Positions 10,030 to 20,469 of a stretch of DNA of 64,000 nt are shown piece after piece (position 1 is the first letter of the stretch; each line of letters opens with the position of its first letter). Both the position numbers and the translations under genes were made by a program. Source of the DNA: a beta proteobacterium L13. GTDB taxonomy: Bacteria; Pseudomonadota; Gammaproteobacteria; Burkholderiales; Chromobacteriaceae. The notes under the pieces were generated by a model. The model was not told where the DNA came from, ran no database searches, and was given only the letters and a program-made list of their open reading frames with translations. Location: positions 186,001-250,000 of the forward strand of contig AMYZ01000002.1 in NCBI GenBank assembly GCA_000335715.1, given 5' to 3'.

Positions 10030-10803
10030 ATGTGCATCATTGCCCTTGCCTACAAGACACCGGCACTCGGGCCGCTGGTTTTACTGGCGAACCGCGACGA
10101 ATACTACACCCGGCCGGCACTGGCACTGGACTTCTGGACAGACTATCCGCAAATACTGGGCGGCCGCGATGTAAAGGCAGGCGGTAGCTGGATGGCGATC
10201 GATACGCGCGGCCGTTTTGCTGCGGTCACGCACATCCGGGAAGGTCGTGCAGTCGCAGCGGCACGGTCGCGTGGCGAGCTGGTGCAACGCTTTGTCAGTG
10301 GTGATGAAAGTGCACTGGAGTACGCGGCCTGGCTCAAGGCGCACACCGCCGACTATGGCCCGTTTAATCTGATCTTTGGCCAGGTAAATGATTTACTGCA
10401 TTTCAACAGCAGAACCAAATCGCTCAACCGCATCGCGCCAGGTATCCACGTGCTCTCGAATGCCGACATGGATACGCGCTGGTTCAAGGCGGAACAACTA
10501 CGCCAGAAGATGGCAACCTTGAAACGGCCACCCAGCGACAGCGAAGTACTCCTCTGGCTGATGAACACGGAAAGTGCGCCGCCAGAGCAGCTACCCAATA
10601 CCGGCATAGGTTCGGCACTGGAAAAAATGCTGTCGCCGGTGTTTATCGTTGGCCGCGACTACGGTACCCGCTGCAGTAGCATCGTGAACGTTTCCGCTCG
10701 CGGCGATGTCAGTTTTACCGAGGTAAGCTACGGCATGGGCGGGCGCGAAAGCGGACGCCGCCGCCACCAGCTTCGTATTGGACAAATCAGGAAAACACCG
10801 TGA
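10030..10803 (+). CDS. NRDE (TANGO2-like) family protein
   Basis: Begins with MCIIALAYK and has the LLANRDEYYTRP motif that gives the NRDE family its name, with the N-terminal cysteine at residue 2 resembling an Ntn-hydrolase nucleophile. 257 aa. Bacterial members are uncharacterised; the eukaryotic relative TANGO2 has been linked to Golgi and haem/lipid metabolism. The stop overlaps the start of the following gene, so the two are likely coupled. No enzymatic activity should be assumed. Confidence 0.88.
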   Translation: MCIIALAYKTPALGPLVLLANRDEYYTRPALALDFWTDYPQILGGRDVKAGGSWMAIDTRGRFAAVTHIREGRAVAAARSRGELVQRFVSGDESALEYAAWLKAHTADYGPFNLIFGQVNDLLHFNSRTKSLNRIAPGIHVLSNADMDTRWFKAEQLRQKMATLKRPPSDSEVLLWLMNTESAPPEQLPNTGIGSALEKMLSPVFIVGRDYGTRCSSIVNVSARGDVSFTEVSYGMGGRESGRRRHQLRIGQIRKTP

Positions 10804-11318
10804 AAACCCGTCTTATCATGCTAAGCCTGCTCGCTGCGGCCAACCTTGCCCATGCAGACCTGGCCGAAAAAATAAGCAATCGTAAACCTAACCGCTATCA
10901 ACCGGACACAGCTTGGCAAGAACAGGTCTTGCCCCTCCCCGGCTACCCTGTCACTACCCAGTGGATCGAGCTGGATACCCCTGTTACGGTGAAACCGCGT
11001 GTGTTTATCGACAGCAGCAGCCTGGTATTGGCAGAAGATCGCACGGTACGCTTTGCTTTGCGCCAGCTCAGCAGCAGCGGTATCGACAATATCAGCCTGG
11101 AAGGCATGCATTGCGGAGAACGCACACAGCGCAGCTTTGCCTTTGCCGATACGGTAGGTAAACGCTGGATTGCCTCCAGCCGGGGTGAATGGCGCAGACT
11201 GGATGGCAACAGTGCCTTGCTGCAAACTGTCATCAAGGCATTGTGCCCCGAAGATGCACCGCCACTGAGTGCAGAGGAGCTGACAAACAACCTGAAGCAA
11301 GCAGCCAAACGACGTTAA
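10800..11318 (+). CDS. CNP1-like family exported protein of unknown function
   Basis: 172 aa with a cleavable signal peptide (MKTRLIMLSLLAAANLAHA). The mature part has the WQEQVLPLPGYP and FIDSSSLVLAEDRTVRFALRQLS segments that I recognise from the CNP1-like family (uncharacterised, found mostly in betaproteobacteria), plus two conserved cysteines. Start is GTG at 10800, overlapping the NRDE stop by four bases. A strong terminator follows. Confidence 0.75.
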   Translation: MKTRLIMLSLLAAANLAHADLAEKISNRKPNRYQPDTAWQEQVLPLPGYPVTTQWIELDTPVTVKPRVFIDSSSLVLAEDRTVRFALRQLSSSGIDNISLEGMHCGERTQRSFAFADTVGKRWIASSRGEWRRLDGNSALLQTVIKALCPEDAPPLSAEELTNNLKQAAKRR

Positions 11319-11333
11319 GGCCGGCTCATGCAA

Positions 11334-11375
11334 AACACCCCCTGCTTGAAAAACAAGCAGGGGGTGTTGTTTATT
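11334..11375. terminator. Strong bidirectional terminator between CNP1-like gene and lpxC
   Basis: A perfect 15-bp stem (AACACCCCCTGCTTG with its complement) around an AAAAA loop, followed by GTTTATTT on the plus strand. It separates a plus-strand pair from the end of the minus-strand dcw cluster. Confidence 0.85.
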
Positions 11376-11418
11376 TCATGCCGTATCATCCGACATGGGC
11401 TTTCGGTGTGCCTGAAAC

Positions 11419-12332
11419 TCAGGCAACTTCCGGCAAGCGGTGAAAGCTGCCTGGCGCATCTTCGGGGTTGTCAAAGGTGACAAACTCCCAGGCATCGGGC
11501 GTTTCCAGCATCACCCGCAACAGCTTGTTATTCATGGCATGCCCGGATTTATGGCCACTGAATGCGGCAATCAGCGGGTGCCCTACGATGTACAAGTCGC
11601 CGATGGCGTCCAGAATCTTGTGGCGAACAAATTCGTCCGGGAAGCGTAGCCCCTCCGGGTTTAATACGTACTCGTCGTCGATCACGATGGCGTTATTGAG
11701 GTTCCCCCCCGCCCCAGGCCGTGGCTGCGCATGTACTCGACTTCGTGCATGAAACCGAAAGTACGGGCACGGCTTATCTCTTCGATATAGGAATGGCTGG
11801 CAAAGTCTACGCTCACCATTTGTGGCGCACGATTGAACGCCGGGTGATTGAACTCGATAGACAGTTGCACACTAAAGCCATCGTGGGGCACAAGTTTTAC
11901 CCACTTGTCGCCCTCGACCACTTCTATTGTCTGCTTGACGCGGATGAACTTCTTGGCGGCAGATTGCTCCTCGATCCCCGCTGTTTGCAGCAAAAAGATG
12001 AAGGGCGCCGACGAACCATCCATGATGGGCATTTCGGCGCCTGTCACATCCACCATCACATTATCGATGCCCAGCCCTGCAAAGGCAGACATCAGATGTT
12101 CGATCGTGCCGACACGCACACCGGTCTCGGTGACCAGTGTCGAGGAGAGGCGCGTGTCGTTCACGAGCGCAGGCCGTACCACCACCTCGTCCTGCGCAGG
12201 CAGGTCGGTGCGGCGGAACACAATACCGGTATCAGGCGCAGCCGGGTGCAGGGTCAGCTTGACCCGCTCTCCGGAGTGCAGCCCAACACCAGTGGCGCTG
12301 ATGGCCTGTTTCAGCGTGCGTTGCAGGATCAT
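11419..12332 (-). CDS. lpxC: UDP-3-O-acyl-GlcNAc deacetylase LpxC, frameshifted as read
   Basis: Zinc deacetylase that commits UDP-acyl-GlcNAc to lipid A. The protein is split into two frames: 12332 down to 11682 encodes the N-terminal two thirds (GVGLHSGE; zinc ligand in [11 protein letters not shown]), and the rest, to 11419, is in another frame ([10 protein letters not shown] and VGH with the other zinc and catalytic residues). The break is at a run of seven G on the coding strand (11704-11710), exactly within the conserved GRGG motif; eight G would restore GLGRGG followed by NLNNAIVID and a protein of about 304 aa. LpxC is normally essential, so a sequencing error or a slippery tract is likelier than a true null. 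Last gene of the dcw cluster. Confidence 0.9.
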
Positions 12333-12371
12333 GACGGGCTTTCGGACATATCGAATGCGGACAGTTTAGCA

Positions 12372-12390
12372 TAGCCGCGCCATGCGGCTA
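12372..12390. other. Stem-loop between ftsZ and lpxC
   Basis: TAGCCGC and GCGGCTA pair around a five-base loop in the 94-base gap, without a T-run. It may modulate read-through from ftsZ into lpxC. Confidence 0.5.
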
Positions 12391-12426
12391 ATTGATTACC
12401 ATCCAACAGTCAATTGCCCTGAGCTA

Positions 12427-13611
12427 TCAGTCTGCCTGTTTACGCAGGAATGCCGGAATATCGTAAGACTCGCTTACTTCCGGGTCCGAAAAGTCGGTGG
12501 AAATCGGCGCACGACGACCACGGTTACGCATTACCGCTGGCGTATTCAGGTCGTTGAAATCCATTTCCATGGCGACATTATCAGTACCGGTTTTGACGAT
12601 CTTGATGTAATCCGGGCGCTCGTCGCGATTGCTGGCAGGCTTTTGGCCCAGGCCGGTCGCGATCAAGGTCACGCGGATGGTGTCTTCCGGAATATCTTCC
12701 ACCTCGGCAGTACCGAACTTCACCTGAGCATCTTCGTCAGCGTACTGGCGGATGATGCCCATGATTTCGCGGTACTCGCTCATTTTCAGGCAGCCTGGTG
12801 CGGTAGAGATGTTCACCAGCACGCCACGTGCGCCTTCCAGGGTGATGTTGTCCAGCAGCGGGCTGGCCACTGCCTGCTCGGCGGCAACGCGGGCGCGGTC
12901 GATACCGGACGCAAAAGCAGAGCCCATCATGGCCAGGCCCATTTCACTCATCACGGCACGTACGTCAGCGAAGTCGACGTTGATCAGACCTGGGCAGGTA
13001 ATCACTTCGGAAATACCAGCTACCGCGCCTTTGAGCACGTCGTCCGCTGCGCGGAAAGCTTCGCGCATGGTGACATCTTCACCCAGCACCGCCATCAGCT
13101 TTTCGTTGGGGATCACGATCAGGGAATCGACGTGCTTTTTCAGCAGCTCGATACCATCGTTGGCCACACGCAGGCGTTTGCCTTCGTGCTCGAACGGGCG
13201 GGTTACCACGCCTACGGTGAGAATACCCAGCTCCTTGGCCACTTCGGCCACGACCGGCGCAGCGCCGGTACCGGTACCACCACCCATGCCGGCAGTGACA
13301 AATACCATATTGGCACCGCGCAACATTTCAGCAATGCGCTCACGGTCTTCCAGCGCAGCGTTCCGGCCGGTATCCGGGTTTGCACCTGCACCCAGGCCCT
13401 TGGTCAGATTGTTGCCCAGCTGCAGTTTTTGCGGTGCCCTGTTGCGCTTGAGCGCCTGGGCATCCGTGTTGGCGCAGATGAATTCCACGCCTTGCACCTG
13501 GTTACTGATCATGTTGTCGATAGCGTTGCAGCCGCCACCGCCTACACCGATCACCTTGATGACTGCCTCGGTAGCAGTCTCCTGCATTACTTCGAATACC
13601 ATGCCGCTCAT
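12427..13611 (-). CDS. ftsZ: Cell division protein FtsZ
   Basis: Tubulin-like GTPase that forms the Z-ring. The nucleotide-binding GVGGGGCNA loop, the tubulin signature GGGTGTGAAP near residue 106 and the T7 loop NVDFADVR are intact. After a short linker the C-terminal peptide SYDIPAFLRKQAD, which binds FtsA and ZipA, is present. 394 aa. The ATG at 13611 follows AGGAGAGG. A 51-base gap separates it from ftsA. Confidence 0.98.
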   Translation of the reverse strand: MSGMVFEVMQETATEAVIKVIGVGGGGCNAIDNMISNQVQGVEFICANTDAQALKRNRAPQKLQLGNNLTKGLGAGANPDTGRNAALEDRERIAEMLRGANMVFVTAGMGGGTGTGAAPVVAEVAKELGILTVGVVTRPFEHEGKRLRVANDGIELLKKHVDSLIVIPNEKLMAVLGEDVTMREAFRAADDVLKGAVAGISEVITCPGLINVDFADVRAVMSEMGLAMMGSAFASGIDRARVAAEQAVASPLLDNITLEGARGVLVNISTAPGCLKMSEYREIMGIIRQYADEDAQVKFGTAEVEDIPEDTIRVTLIATGLGQKPASNRDERPDYIKIVKTGTDNVAMEMDFNDLNTPAVMRNRGRRAPISTDFSDPEVSESYDIPAFLRKQAD

Positions 13612-13662
13612 TTTTCCTCTCCTGTAAAAAGATGAGCTATTGTCGGAATATTCCGTTTTGCC

Positions 13663-14898
13663 TTAGAAATTACCGGCAAACCAAGCCTTCATACGCTGGA
13701 ACACTTGCCCCACGCCGGCGCTTTCGCTTTTCGGGCCAACACGGGGATGCATCTGGTCCTTGCCATACAGCAGCAAACCTACACCAGTCGAGAAGCGCGG
13801 GTTTTTCACTACCTCGGACAAGCCACCTACATACTTGGGTACACCGATGCGCACTGGCAGGTGGAAGACCTCTTCGGCCAACTCCACCATGCCCGGCATC
13901 AGGCTGGCGCCACCGGTAATGACGATACCGGTAGACATTTCTTCAAAGCCGCTACGGCGCAGCTCTTGCTGCACCAACTGGAACAGCTCCTCCACGCGCG
14001 GCTCGATCACTTCTGCCAGGGTGGCACGCGACATCTGACGCGGGCCGCGTTCGCCTACACCTGGCACTTCGATCATCTGCGAAGCATCGGCCAGGCCCAC
14101 CAAGGCCACACCGTGCTGGATCTTGATGTCTTCGGCTTCCTTGGTCGGGGTACGCAAGGCCATGGCGATATCGTTGGTAATCTGGTCCCCCGCAATCGGG
14201 ATTACTGCGGTGTGACGGATAGCACCGCTCACCAGCACCGCGATATCGGTGGTGCCACCACCAATGTCGATCAGGCACACGCCGAGTTCTTTTTCGTCCT
14301 CGGACAGCACCGCATTGGCGCTGGCCATCGGCTGCAACACCAGGTCGGTCACTTCCAGGCCGCAGCGACGCACGCACTTGGCCACGTTTTGCGCAGCAGA
14401 AATGGCACCGGTCACAATGTGCACCTTGGCTTCCAGGCGCACACCGCTCATGCCCAGCGGCTCGCGCACCCCTTCCTGACCATCGATGCTGTATTCCTGC
14501 GTGAGGATGTGCAGCACCTGGTGATCGGGCGGAATGGATACCGCACGCGCGGTTTCGATCACGCGGTCGATATCCATCTGCGTCACTTCACGGTCCTTGA
14601 TGGCCACCATGCCGTGCGAGTTCACCCCCTTGATGTGGCTACCGGCGATACCGGTGTACACCTCATTGATCTTGCAGTCGGCCATCAGCTCGGCCTCTTC
14701 CAGCGCCCGCTGGATGGCCTGCACGGTGGATTCGATATTCACCACCATGCCGCGCTTGAGGCCGCGCGAGGGCACTTGCCCCATGCCCACGATGTTGATC
14801 TGGCCTTCTTCCAGCACTTCGGCGACGATCGCGACGATCTTCGAGGTGCCGATATCCAGGCCCACCAGCATGTTTTTGCTTTCCTTAGGTTTGCTCAC
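13663..14898 (-). CDS. ftsA: Cell division protein FtsA
   Basis: Actin-like membrane tether for FtsZ. It has the phosphate-1 motif GLDIGTSKI, the phosphate-2 region LIDIGGGTTDIA, the adenosine motif VITGGASLMPG, and the C-terminal amphipathic membrane-targeting helix FQRMKAWFAGNF. Start assigned to GTG at 14898 (MSKPKESKNMLVGLD), which has GGAG six bases upstream; a TTG four codons earlier lacks a ribosome site. 411 aa. It starts 15 bases after ftsQ. Confidence 0.96.
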   Translation of the reverse strand: MSKPKESKNMLVGLDIGTSKIVAIVAEVLEEGQINIVGMGQVPSRGLKRGMVVNIESTVQAIQRALEEAELMADCKINEVYTGIAGSHIKGVNSHGMVAIKDREVTQMDIDRVIETARAVSIPPDHQVLHILTQEYSIDGQEGVREPLGMSGVRLEAKVHIVTGAISAAQNVAKCVRRCGLEVTDLVLQPMASANAVLSEDEKELGVCLIDIGGGTTDIAVLVSGAIRHTAVIPIAGDQITNDIAMALRTPTKEAEDIKIQHGVALVGLADASQMIEVPGVGERGPRQMSRATLAEVIEPRVEELFQLVQQELRRSGFEEMSTGIVITGGASLMPGMVELAEEVFHLPVRIGVPKYVGGLSEVVKNPRFSTGVGLLLYGKDQMHPRVGPKSESAGVGQVFQRMKAWFAGNF

Positions 14899-14913
14899 CT
14901 GTCGCTCCAACGC

Positions 14914-15642
14914 TTAAAGCTTGTTTGTTGCCGTAGGCGGTGCCTTGTAATCGGGCATCCGCACAGCGAATCCATTGGGGTAACGCAAGTCCACATACGT
15001 AATGCGGTAAGGCAACGTGGCCAGGCTATTCGGCCAGTGGTCAACAAAACGCGTCAACCGCTCAGCCACCGGGCCACGCCCCAGTTCCAGCGTTACACCG
15101 TTGTCCAGTTCCATTCGCCACGCTCTTCGCTCCGACAGCCACAAACGCAGTGGCTGCAGGCGGGCGGGCTGCAAACGCTGCCGGAACTGCTGCAGTGCTT
15201 GCGTCATTTCTTTTTCACTTGCTGCTGGCCCGTACATCACCGGCAGCGGCTGGTCGCTGGCTGCGTCGAACCAGCGGCCTTCGGTACTGATCAGCCCCTG
15301 GTCTCCCCAGCGCGCCAGCGCTACGTGCTCGCTGACGGTAATGTCCAGCCGGTCAGGCCAGGCTCGTCTTACCTGCACCTGGCTTACCCAGGGCAGCTTT
15401 TCGAAGGCATGACGCGTCTTGTTGATGTCCAGCGTAAAAAACGTGCCGGTCAGTTCGTTTTGCGCGATGTACTTCAGCTGCACCGGGGTCACCTTGGCCA
15501 CCTGGCCAGCAATGTGAATCCGCTTTACCGGGAACAGGGGCGAGTGTGTCAGCCAGTAGCCCCCGGCATACAACAACATCAATAACGAGGCAGTCAGCAG
15601 CAAATTGGCTACTGCCCGCAGTACCGCATGGTTATCCCACAT
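14914..15642 (-). CDS. ftsQ: Cell division protein FtsQ
   Basis: Bitopic divisome protein that links FtsA/FtsZ-side proteins to FtsB and FtsL in the periplasm. A short cytoplasmic N-terminus, one transmembrane helix ([18 protein letters not shown]), then a POTRA domain starting [21 protein letters not shown] and the FtsQ beta-domain ([16 protein letters not shown]). 242 aa. The start overlaps the ddlB stop by 11 bases. Confidence 0.95.
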   Translation of the reverse strand: MWDNHAVLRAVANLLLTASLLMLLYAGGYWLTHSPLFPVKRIHIAGQVAKVTPVQLKYIAQNELTGTFFTLDINKTRHAFEKLPWVSQVQVRRAWPDRLDITVSEHVALARWGDQGLISTEGRWFDAASDQPLPVMYGPAASEKEMTQALQQFRQRLQPARLQPLRLWLSERRAWRMELDNGVTLELGRGPVAERLTRFVDHWPNSLATLPYRITYVDLRYPNGFAVRMPDYKAPPTATNKL

Positions 15643-16543
15643 GAGCCGCTGCCAGCACCTTGACGCACAGGTCCTCGTAGCTCAGGCCCTCTACCCGCGC
15701 AGCCATCGGCACCAGGCTATGGCTGGTCATGCCAGGGTTGGTATTGGCTTCCAGCAGGTAAATGCCGTTCTGCTCATCCATCAGGAAGTCAATTCGCGCC
15801 CAGCCTTGGCAACCCAGTACCTTGAATGCCTGCAGTGCCAGTTCGCGGGCACGCGCTTCCACGTCGGGCGCCAGGCCACTTGGGCAGCGGTATACCGTGT
15901 CATCACGGAAATACTTGGCCTGGTAGTCGTAATACTCGGTAGCCGGCTCGATCTTGATGGTGGGGTAAGCCTGGCCATCGATCACGGCACAGGTGTACTC
16001 GCCACCGCCGATAAACTGCTCGGCAATCACGATGCTGTCGTACTGGCGCGCTTCTTCGTAGGCGGCTTTCAGGCCACCATGGGTCTTCACCTTGGTCACA
16101 CCGATACTGGAGCCCTCGGTGGACGGCTTCACGAAAATCGGCAGCCCCAGCGCCTGCTCGATGGCGTCGAAATCACTGTCATCGCTCAGCAGCTCAAAAG
16201 CGGGAATCGGCAAGCCGGCACCTTTCCACAGCAGCTTGGTACGCCACTTATCCATGCAGATGGCCGAGGCCATCACGCCGCAGCCGGTATACGGCACACC
16301 CAGCGCTTCCAGCGCGCCTTGCAGAGTGCCGTCTTCGCCAAACGGGCCGTGCAGGATGTTGAATACGCGGGCAAAGCCCTCTTCCTTCAGTGCCGACAGC
16401 GGCTTTTCTGCAGGGTCGAACGCATGCGCATCCACGCCCTTGCTTTGCAGGGCGGCCAGTACGCCGCTGCCGCTCATCAGCGAGACTTCACGCTCGGCGG
16501 AGCTGCCACCCATCATTACTGCTACTTTGCCAAACTGCTTCAT
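15632..16543 (-). CDS. ddlB: D-alanine--D-alanine ligase
   Basis: Makes the D-Ala-D-Ala dipeptide for the peptidoglycan stem. ATP-grasp fold: [15 protein letters not shown] at the N-terminus, [12 protein letters not shown], the ATP-binding [13 protein letters not shown], and the metal-binding [11 protein letters not shown] at the end. The 303-aa length is DdlB-like, and the position between murC and ftsQ is the standard dcw place for DdlB. A 43-base gap separates it from murC. Confidence 0.97.
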   Translation of the reverse strand: MKQFGKVAVMMGGSSAEREVSLMSGSGVLAALQSKGVDAHAFDPAEKPLSALKEEGFARVFNILHGPFGEDGTLQGALEALGVPYTGCGVMASAICMDKWRTKLLWKGAGLPIPAFELLSDDSDFDAIEQALGLPIFVKPSTEGSSIGVTKVKTHGGLKAAYEEARQYDSIVIAEQFIGGGEYTCAVIDGQAYPTIKIEPATEYYDYQAKYFRDDTVYRCPSGLAPDVEARARELALQAFKVLGCQGWARIDFLMDEQNGIYLLEANTNPGMTSHSLVPMAARVEGLSYEDLCVKVLAAAHVG

Positions 16544-16586
16544 GCTGTCCTCACTACCGCCCCCTGTCGGGGCGGAATACTCTCTG

Positions 16587-17981
16587 TCAGGCCTTGGCGG
16601 CCGCTACCAGCTTGGCGGGGATACCGCCAATCGACCCCGCGCCCATGGTGATCACCACGTCGCCGTCACGCGCCATATCGGTAATGGCTTGCTGCATATC
16701 GGTAATCTGCTCTACAAACAGCGGCTCTACCTTGCCGCCTACGCGCACGGCACGAGCCAGCGCGCGGCCATCGGCGGCCACGATCGGCGCCTCGCCTGCG
16801 GCGTACACTTCGGCCAGCAGCAGGGCATCCACGCGGCCCAGCACTTTTACAAAGTCTTCAAACAGGTCACGGGTGCGGCTGTAGCGATGCGGCTGGAAGG
16901 CCAGCACCAGGCGTTTTTCCGGGAAGGCGCCACGCACTGCGGCCAACGTCGCGGCCATTTCCACCGGGTGGTGGCCGTAGTCGTCGATCAGTGTGTAGCT
17001 ACCGCCATCCTTGGCCGGCAGCTCGCCGTAACGCTGGAAACGGCGGCCTACGCCGGCAAACTCGGCCAGGCCTTTCTGGATGGCGTCGATCTCGGCACCG
17101 CACTCCAGGCCGATGACGGTGGCGGCCAGCGCGTTCAGTACGTTGTGGCGACCGGGCATATTCAGGGTGACCGGGAAGCGCAGGCCTTCTGCTTTTACCA
17201 CCACGTCAAAGTGCATCTGCCCGGCATCGGCCACCAGGTTGGCCGCATACACGTCGGCACTGTCGTCCAAGCCGTAGGTGGTTACCGGCTTTTTCAGCTG
17301 CGGCACGATGCTGCGCACGTGCTCGTCGTCCACGCACAGCACGGCACGGCCGTAGAACGGCAGGTGGTGGATGAAATCCACAAACGCCTGCTTGAGCTTG
17401 TCAAAGCTGTGGTCGTAGGTGTCCATGTGGTCGGCGTCGATATTGGTCACCACCGACATCACCGGCTGCAGGTACAGGAAAGACGCGTCCGATTCGTCGG
17501 CTTCAGCTACCAGGTACTCACCGCTACCCAGGCGGGCGTTGGTGCCGGCGGCGGTCAGCTTGCCGCCAATCACGAAGGTCGGGTCCAGGCCGGCTGCGCC
17601 CAGCACCGATGCGGTAAGGCTGGTGGTCGTGGTCTTGCCGTGGGTACCGGCGATGGCGATACCCTGTTTGAAGCGCATCAGCTCGGCCAGCATCATGGCA
17701 CGCGGAATCACCGGAATATGCAGCGCCTGTGCTTCGCGCACTTCGGGGTTGTCGGCTTTTACCGCCGTAGACGTCACCACCACGTCGGCGCCTTTGATAT
17801 AGGTCGCATCGTGGCCAAAATAGATATGCGCGCCCTGCTCGGCCAGGCGCTTGGTCGCCGTGTTATCAGCCATGTCGGAGCCGGACACGGTATAGCCCAG
17901 GTTCAGCAACACCTCGGCAATACCGCACATGCCGACGCCGCCGATACCGACAAAATGAATGTGTTTGACTCTATGTTTCAT
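16587..17981 (-). CDS. murC: UDP-N-acetylmuramate--L-alanine ligase
   Basis: Adds the first stem-peptide residue, L-Ala, to UDP-MurNAc. Mur ligase architecture: N-terminal [16 protein letters not shown], the ATP P-loop [21 protein letters not shown], and the C-terminal [14 protein letters not shown] of MurC. The ATG at 17981 ([10 protein letters not shown]) is preferred over an upstream in-frame start. 464 aa. Confidence 0.97.
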   Translation of the reverse strand: MKHRVKHIHFVGIGGVGMCGIAEVLLNLGYTVSGSDMADNTATKRLAEQGAHIYFGHDATYIKGADVVVTSTAVKADNPEVREAQALHIPVIPRAMMLAELMRFKQGIAIAGTHGKTTTTSLTASVLGAAGLDPTFVIGGKLTAAGTNARLGSGEYLVAEADESDASFLYLQPVMSVVTNIDADHMDTYDHSFDKLKQAFVDFIHHLPFYGRAVLCVDDEHVRSIVPQLKKPVTTYGLDDSADVYAANLVADAGQMHFDVVVKAEGLRFPVTLNMPGRHNVLNALAATVIGLECGAEIDAIQKGLAEFAGVGRRFQRYGELPAKDGGSYTLIDDYGHHPVEMAATLAAVRGAFPEKRLVLAFQPHRYSRTRDLFEDFVKVLGRVDALLLAEVYAAGEAPIVAADGRALARAVRVGGKVEPLFVEQITDMQQAITDMARDGDVVITMGAGSIGGIPAKLVAAAKA

Positions 17982-18021
17982 CGTTCTTCTCACCCACTGC
18001 ACGCCACACGGCGGCAGTTAC

Positions 18022-19116
18022 TTAATCCTGATCAGCCAGGGCCTGGCACAAATCGGCTACGGCACCCGCCGCACCGGGCTTGGCCAGCCCCTTGGCACGC
18101 TCGGCCAGCTGTTGTAGCTGGCTGCGCTGCAAACCGCCCAGCAGTGCTGCCAGCTGGGTCGGGCTCATGTCTTGCTGTGGCAGGTGAATCGCTGCCCCGG
18201 CTGCCGCCATCCAGGCAGCGTTGTCGCGCTGATGCGAGGTGGTTGACACCACCAGCGGCACCAGCACGCTGGCCACACCGGCAGCGCACAGCTCGCTGAC
18301 GGTAATGGCGCCGGCACGGCACACGATCACGTCGCAAGCTGCCAGGCGTGCCGGCATATCATCGATAAACGGCAGCAGCGTCACGTCGCGGCCAACTTGC
18401 AGCCCGGCTGCTTCGTAAGCGGCCTGCACTGCCGCAAAATTCTTGTCGCCGGTCTGGTGCACCAGCTGCGGGCGTTGATCAGCCGGCAGCAAGGCCAGCG
18501 CGGCGGGCAGGGTGTCGTTCAATACCTTGGCACCCAGGCTGCCACCTACCACCAGCACCTGCAGCGGGCCGCTACGGCTAGCAAAACGCTGGGCGGGTGC
18601 CGGCAGGTCTTCGATCTCGCGGCGCACCGGGTTGCCGGTGACCACCGACTTCTTCACGCTGCGGGCCGCCTCGCCATCAAAGCCACAGGCCAGATGATCC
18701 GCGAAAGGCAGCAAAGCCTTATTGCTTAACAACAAGCCGGCATCGGCATTCACCATTACCAGCGGCTTCCACAGCAGTGCAGCGGCCAAACCGGTAGGCA
18801 GGCACACATAGCCGCCCATACCCAGCACCACGTCCGGGCGATGCTGGAACATCAACACCAGGCTGCGCACAAACGCTGCCAGCAGCTGGAACACCCCCTT
18901 CACCGAGCCCAGCGCCCCTTTGCCACGGATACCGTGGAAAGCCAGGCGAATCAGCTCGAAACCGGTTGGCGGTACCAGCTTGTTTTCCATGCCGCGCTCG
19001 GTACCCACCCACAGTACTTTCCAGCCACGGCTTTCCAGCTCGCGTGCCACGGCGATGCCCGGGACAATATGCCCACCGGTACCTGCTGCCATCACCATCA
19101 CCGTACGCTTTGCCAT
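18022..19116 (-). CDS. murG: UDP-GlcNAc--undecaprenyl-PP-MurNAc-pentapeptide transferase
   Basis: GT28 glycosyltransferase that makes lipid II from lipid I at the inner face of the inner membrane. The glycine-rich loops AAGTGGHIVPGIAVA and VLGMGGYVCLPTGLAA, the donor-site VVGGSLGAKVLN, and RAGAITVSELCAAG with the UDP-GlcNAc contact region are all seen. 364 aa. A 189-base gap containing a duplicated piece of ftsW lies upstream. Confidence 0.97.
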   Translation of the reverse strand: MAKRTVMVMAAGTGGHIVPGIAVARELESRGWKVLWVGTERGMENKLVPPTGFELIRLAFHGIRGKGALGSVKGVFQLLAAFVRSLVLMFQHRPDVVLGMGGYVCLPTGLAAALLWKPLVMVNADAGLLLSNKALLPFADHLACGFDGEAARSVKKSVVTGNPVRREIEDLPAPAQRFASRSGPLQVLVVGGSLGAKVLNDTLPAALALLPADQRPQLVHQTGDKNFAAVQAAYEAAGLQVGRDVTLLPFIDDMPARLAACDVIVCRAGAITVSELCAAGVASVLVPLVVSTTSHQRDNAAWMAAAGAAIHLPQQDMSPTQLAALLGGLQRSQLQQLAERAKGLAKPGAAGAVADLCQALADQD

Positions 19117-19187
19117 CGTTCCACTTCTCTTGTTACCGGGCTGCTGCCCATTTACCTTGCCTTGCGGCCAACCCTGGCCACCTGGCG

Positions 19188-19340
19188 TTAAACCTTAAAG
19201 CCGCGCATCAGCCGGCGATTTTTCCTTCGCCGCCCAGCGGCTCGGACTGCTACACCGGCTACGCTGCATCGCAGCGTGCTGCCCGAGGGCAGCGGATACC
19301 CGGCTTTAAACCTTAAAGCCGCGCATCAGCCGGCGATTTT
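19188..19340. repeat. 35-bp direct repeat duplicating the 3' end of ftsW
   Basis: The last 35 bases of ftsW (19306-19340, including its stop) recur identically at 19188-19222 in the ftsW-murG gap, 118 bases further on. The 83 bases between the copies carry a short GCCCGAGGGC hairpin and no open frame of interest. An uptake-like 10-mer sits just beyond, at 19163. Confidence 0.9.
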
Positions 19341-20469
19341 CATAATCCACGCGCAGCAATACCGCCAGCGACGCCAGGTTGCACAGCATGGCCGAGCCGC
19401 CAAACGACATCAGCGGCAGCGTCAGGCCCTTGGTAGGCAGCAAACCCATGTTCACGCCCACGTTGAAGAAGGTTTGCACCCCCAGCCAGATGCCGATGCC
19501 CTGCGCCACCAGCGACTGGTAATAACGCTCCAGCTGCTTGGATTCGGTACCGATATGGAAAGCGCGACGCACGATCCAGGCATACAGGCCCAGCACCACA
19601 CAGATGCCGAAAAAACCGAACTCTTCCGAAATCACGGCCATGATGAAGTCGGTATGCGCCTCCGGCAGGTAGAACAGCTTCTCCACACTGCCGCCCAGCC
19701 CCACGCCAAACCACTCGCCACGGCCAATGGCTATCAGCGAATGGCTCAGCTGGTAACCTTTGCCGTAGGGGTCATCCCACGGGTCCAGAAAACCCAGCAC
19801 CCGCTTCAGGCGATAAGGCGAGGTGATAATCAGCAGCACCACCGCAAACACCGCCATCACTGCCAGCCCGGCAAAAATGCGCAGGTTGATGCCACCCAGA
19901 AACACAATGCCCATGGTGATGCTCATCACCACCATCAACGCGCCAAAATCCGGCTCCAGCAGCAACAGCAAGGCCACCGCAACAATGGCGGCCAAGATGG
20001 GCAAGAAACCTTCGCGCACGCTGTGCAGCTTGGCCGCTTTGCGCACCGTGTAGTCGGCGGCATAAATCACCGCAGCCAGTTTCATCACCTCGGAGGGCTG
20101 CAAGTTCAGCACCACCAGATTGATCCAGCGCCGCGAGCCATTTACCACCTTGCCGATACCCGGTATCAGCACCAATACCAGCAGGAAACCGGCAAACAGG
20201 AAAAACTTGCCCGCGTATTTCTGCCAGATGCTGGTAGGCACCTGAAAAGTAATCGCCGCCCCTGCCAGGCCGATGGTCATGAAGATCATGTGGCGGAACA
20301 GGTAGAAATAGCGGTTATTGGTGGCGGCATCCGCCTCGGCATACGCAATCGATGCCGAGTACACCATCACCAGGCTGATGGACAGCAACAGGGTGATGGC
20401 CCACATCAGTGCTTCGTCCAGCACGGTGACGGGGGTTGCATGGAGATGACGCCGGCTAACGCTGCTCAT
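19306..20469 (-). CDS. ftsW: Septal peptidoglycan polymerase FtsW
   Basis: SEDS-family glycosyltransferase that polymerises lipid II with FtsI at the septum. About ten transmembrane helices; [22 protein letters not shown], the ISEEFGFFG motif and [14 protein letters not shown] are SEDS hallmarks, and the conserved catalytic-loop aspartate region (LEPDFG) is present. 387 aa. It abuts murD (one-base overlap). Its last codons are duplicated downstream. Confidence 0.96.
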   Translation of the reverse strand: MSSVSRRHLHATPVTVLDEALMWAITLLLSISLVMVYSASIAYAEADAATNNRYFYLFRHMIFMTIGLAGAAITFQVPTSIWQKYAGKFFLFAGFLLVLVLIPGIGKVVNGSRRWINLVVLNLQPSEVMKLAAVIYAADYTVRKAAKLHSVREGFLPILAAIVAVALLLLLEPDFGALMVVMSITMGIVFLGGINLRIFAGLAVMAVFAVVLLIITSPYRLKRVLGFLDPWDDPYGKGYQLSHSLIAIGRGEWFGVGLGGSVEKLFYLPEAHTDFIMAVISEEFGFFGICVVLGLYAWIVRRAFHIGTESKQLERYYQSLVAQGIGIWLGVQTFFNVGVNMGLLPTKGLTLPLMSFGGSAMLCNLASLAVLLRVDYENRRLMRGFKV

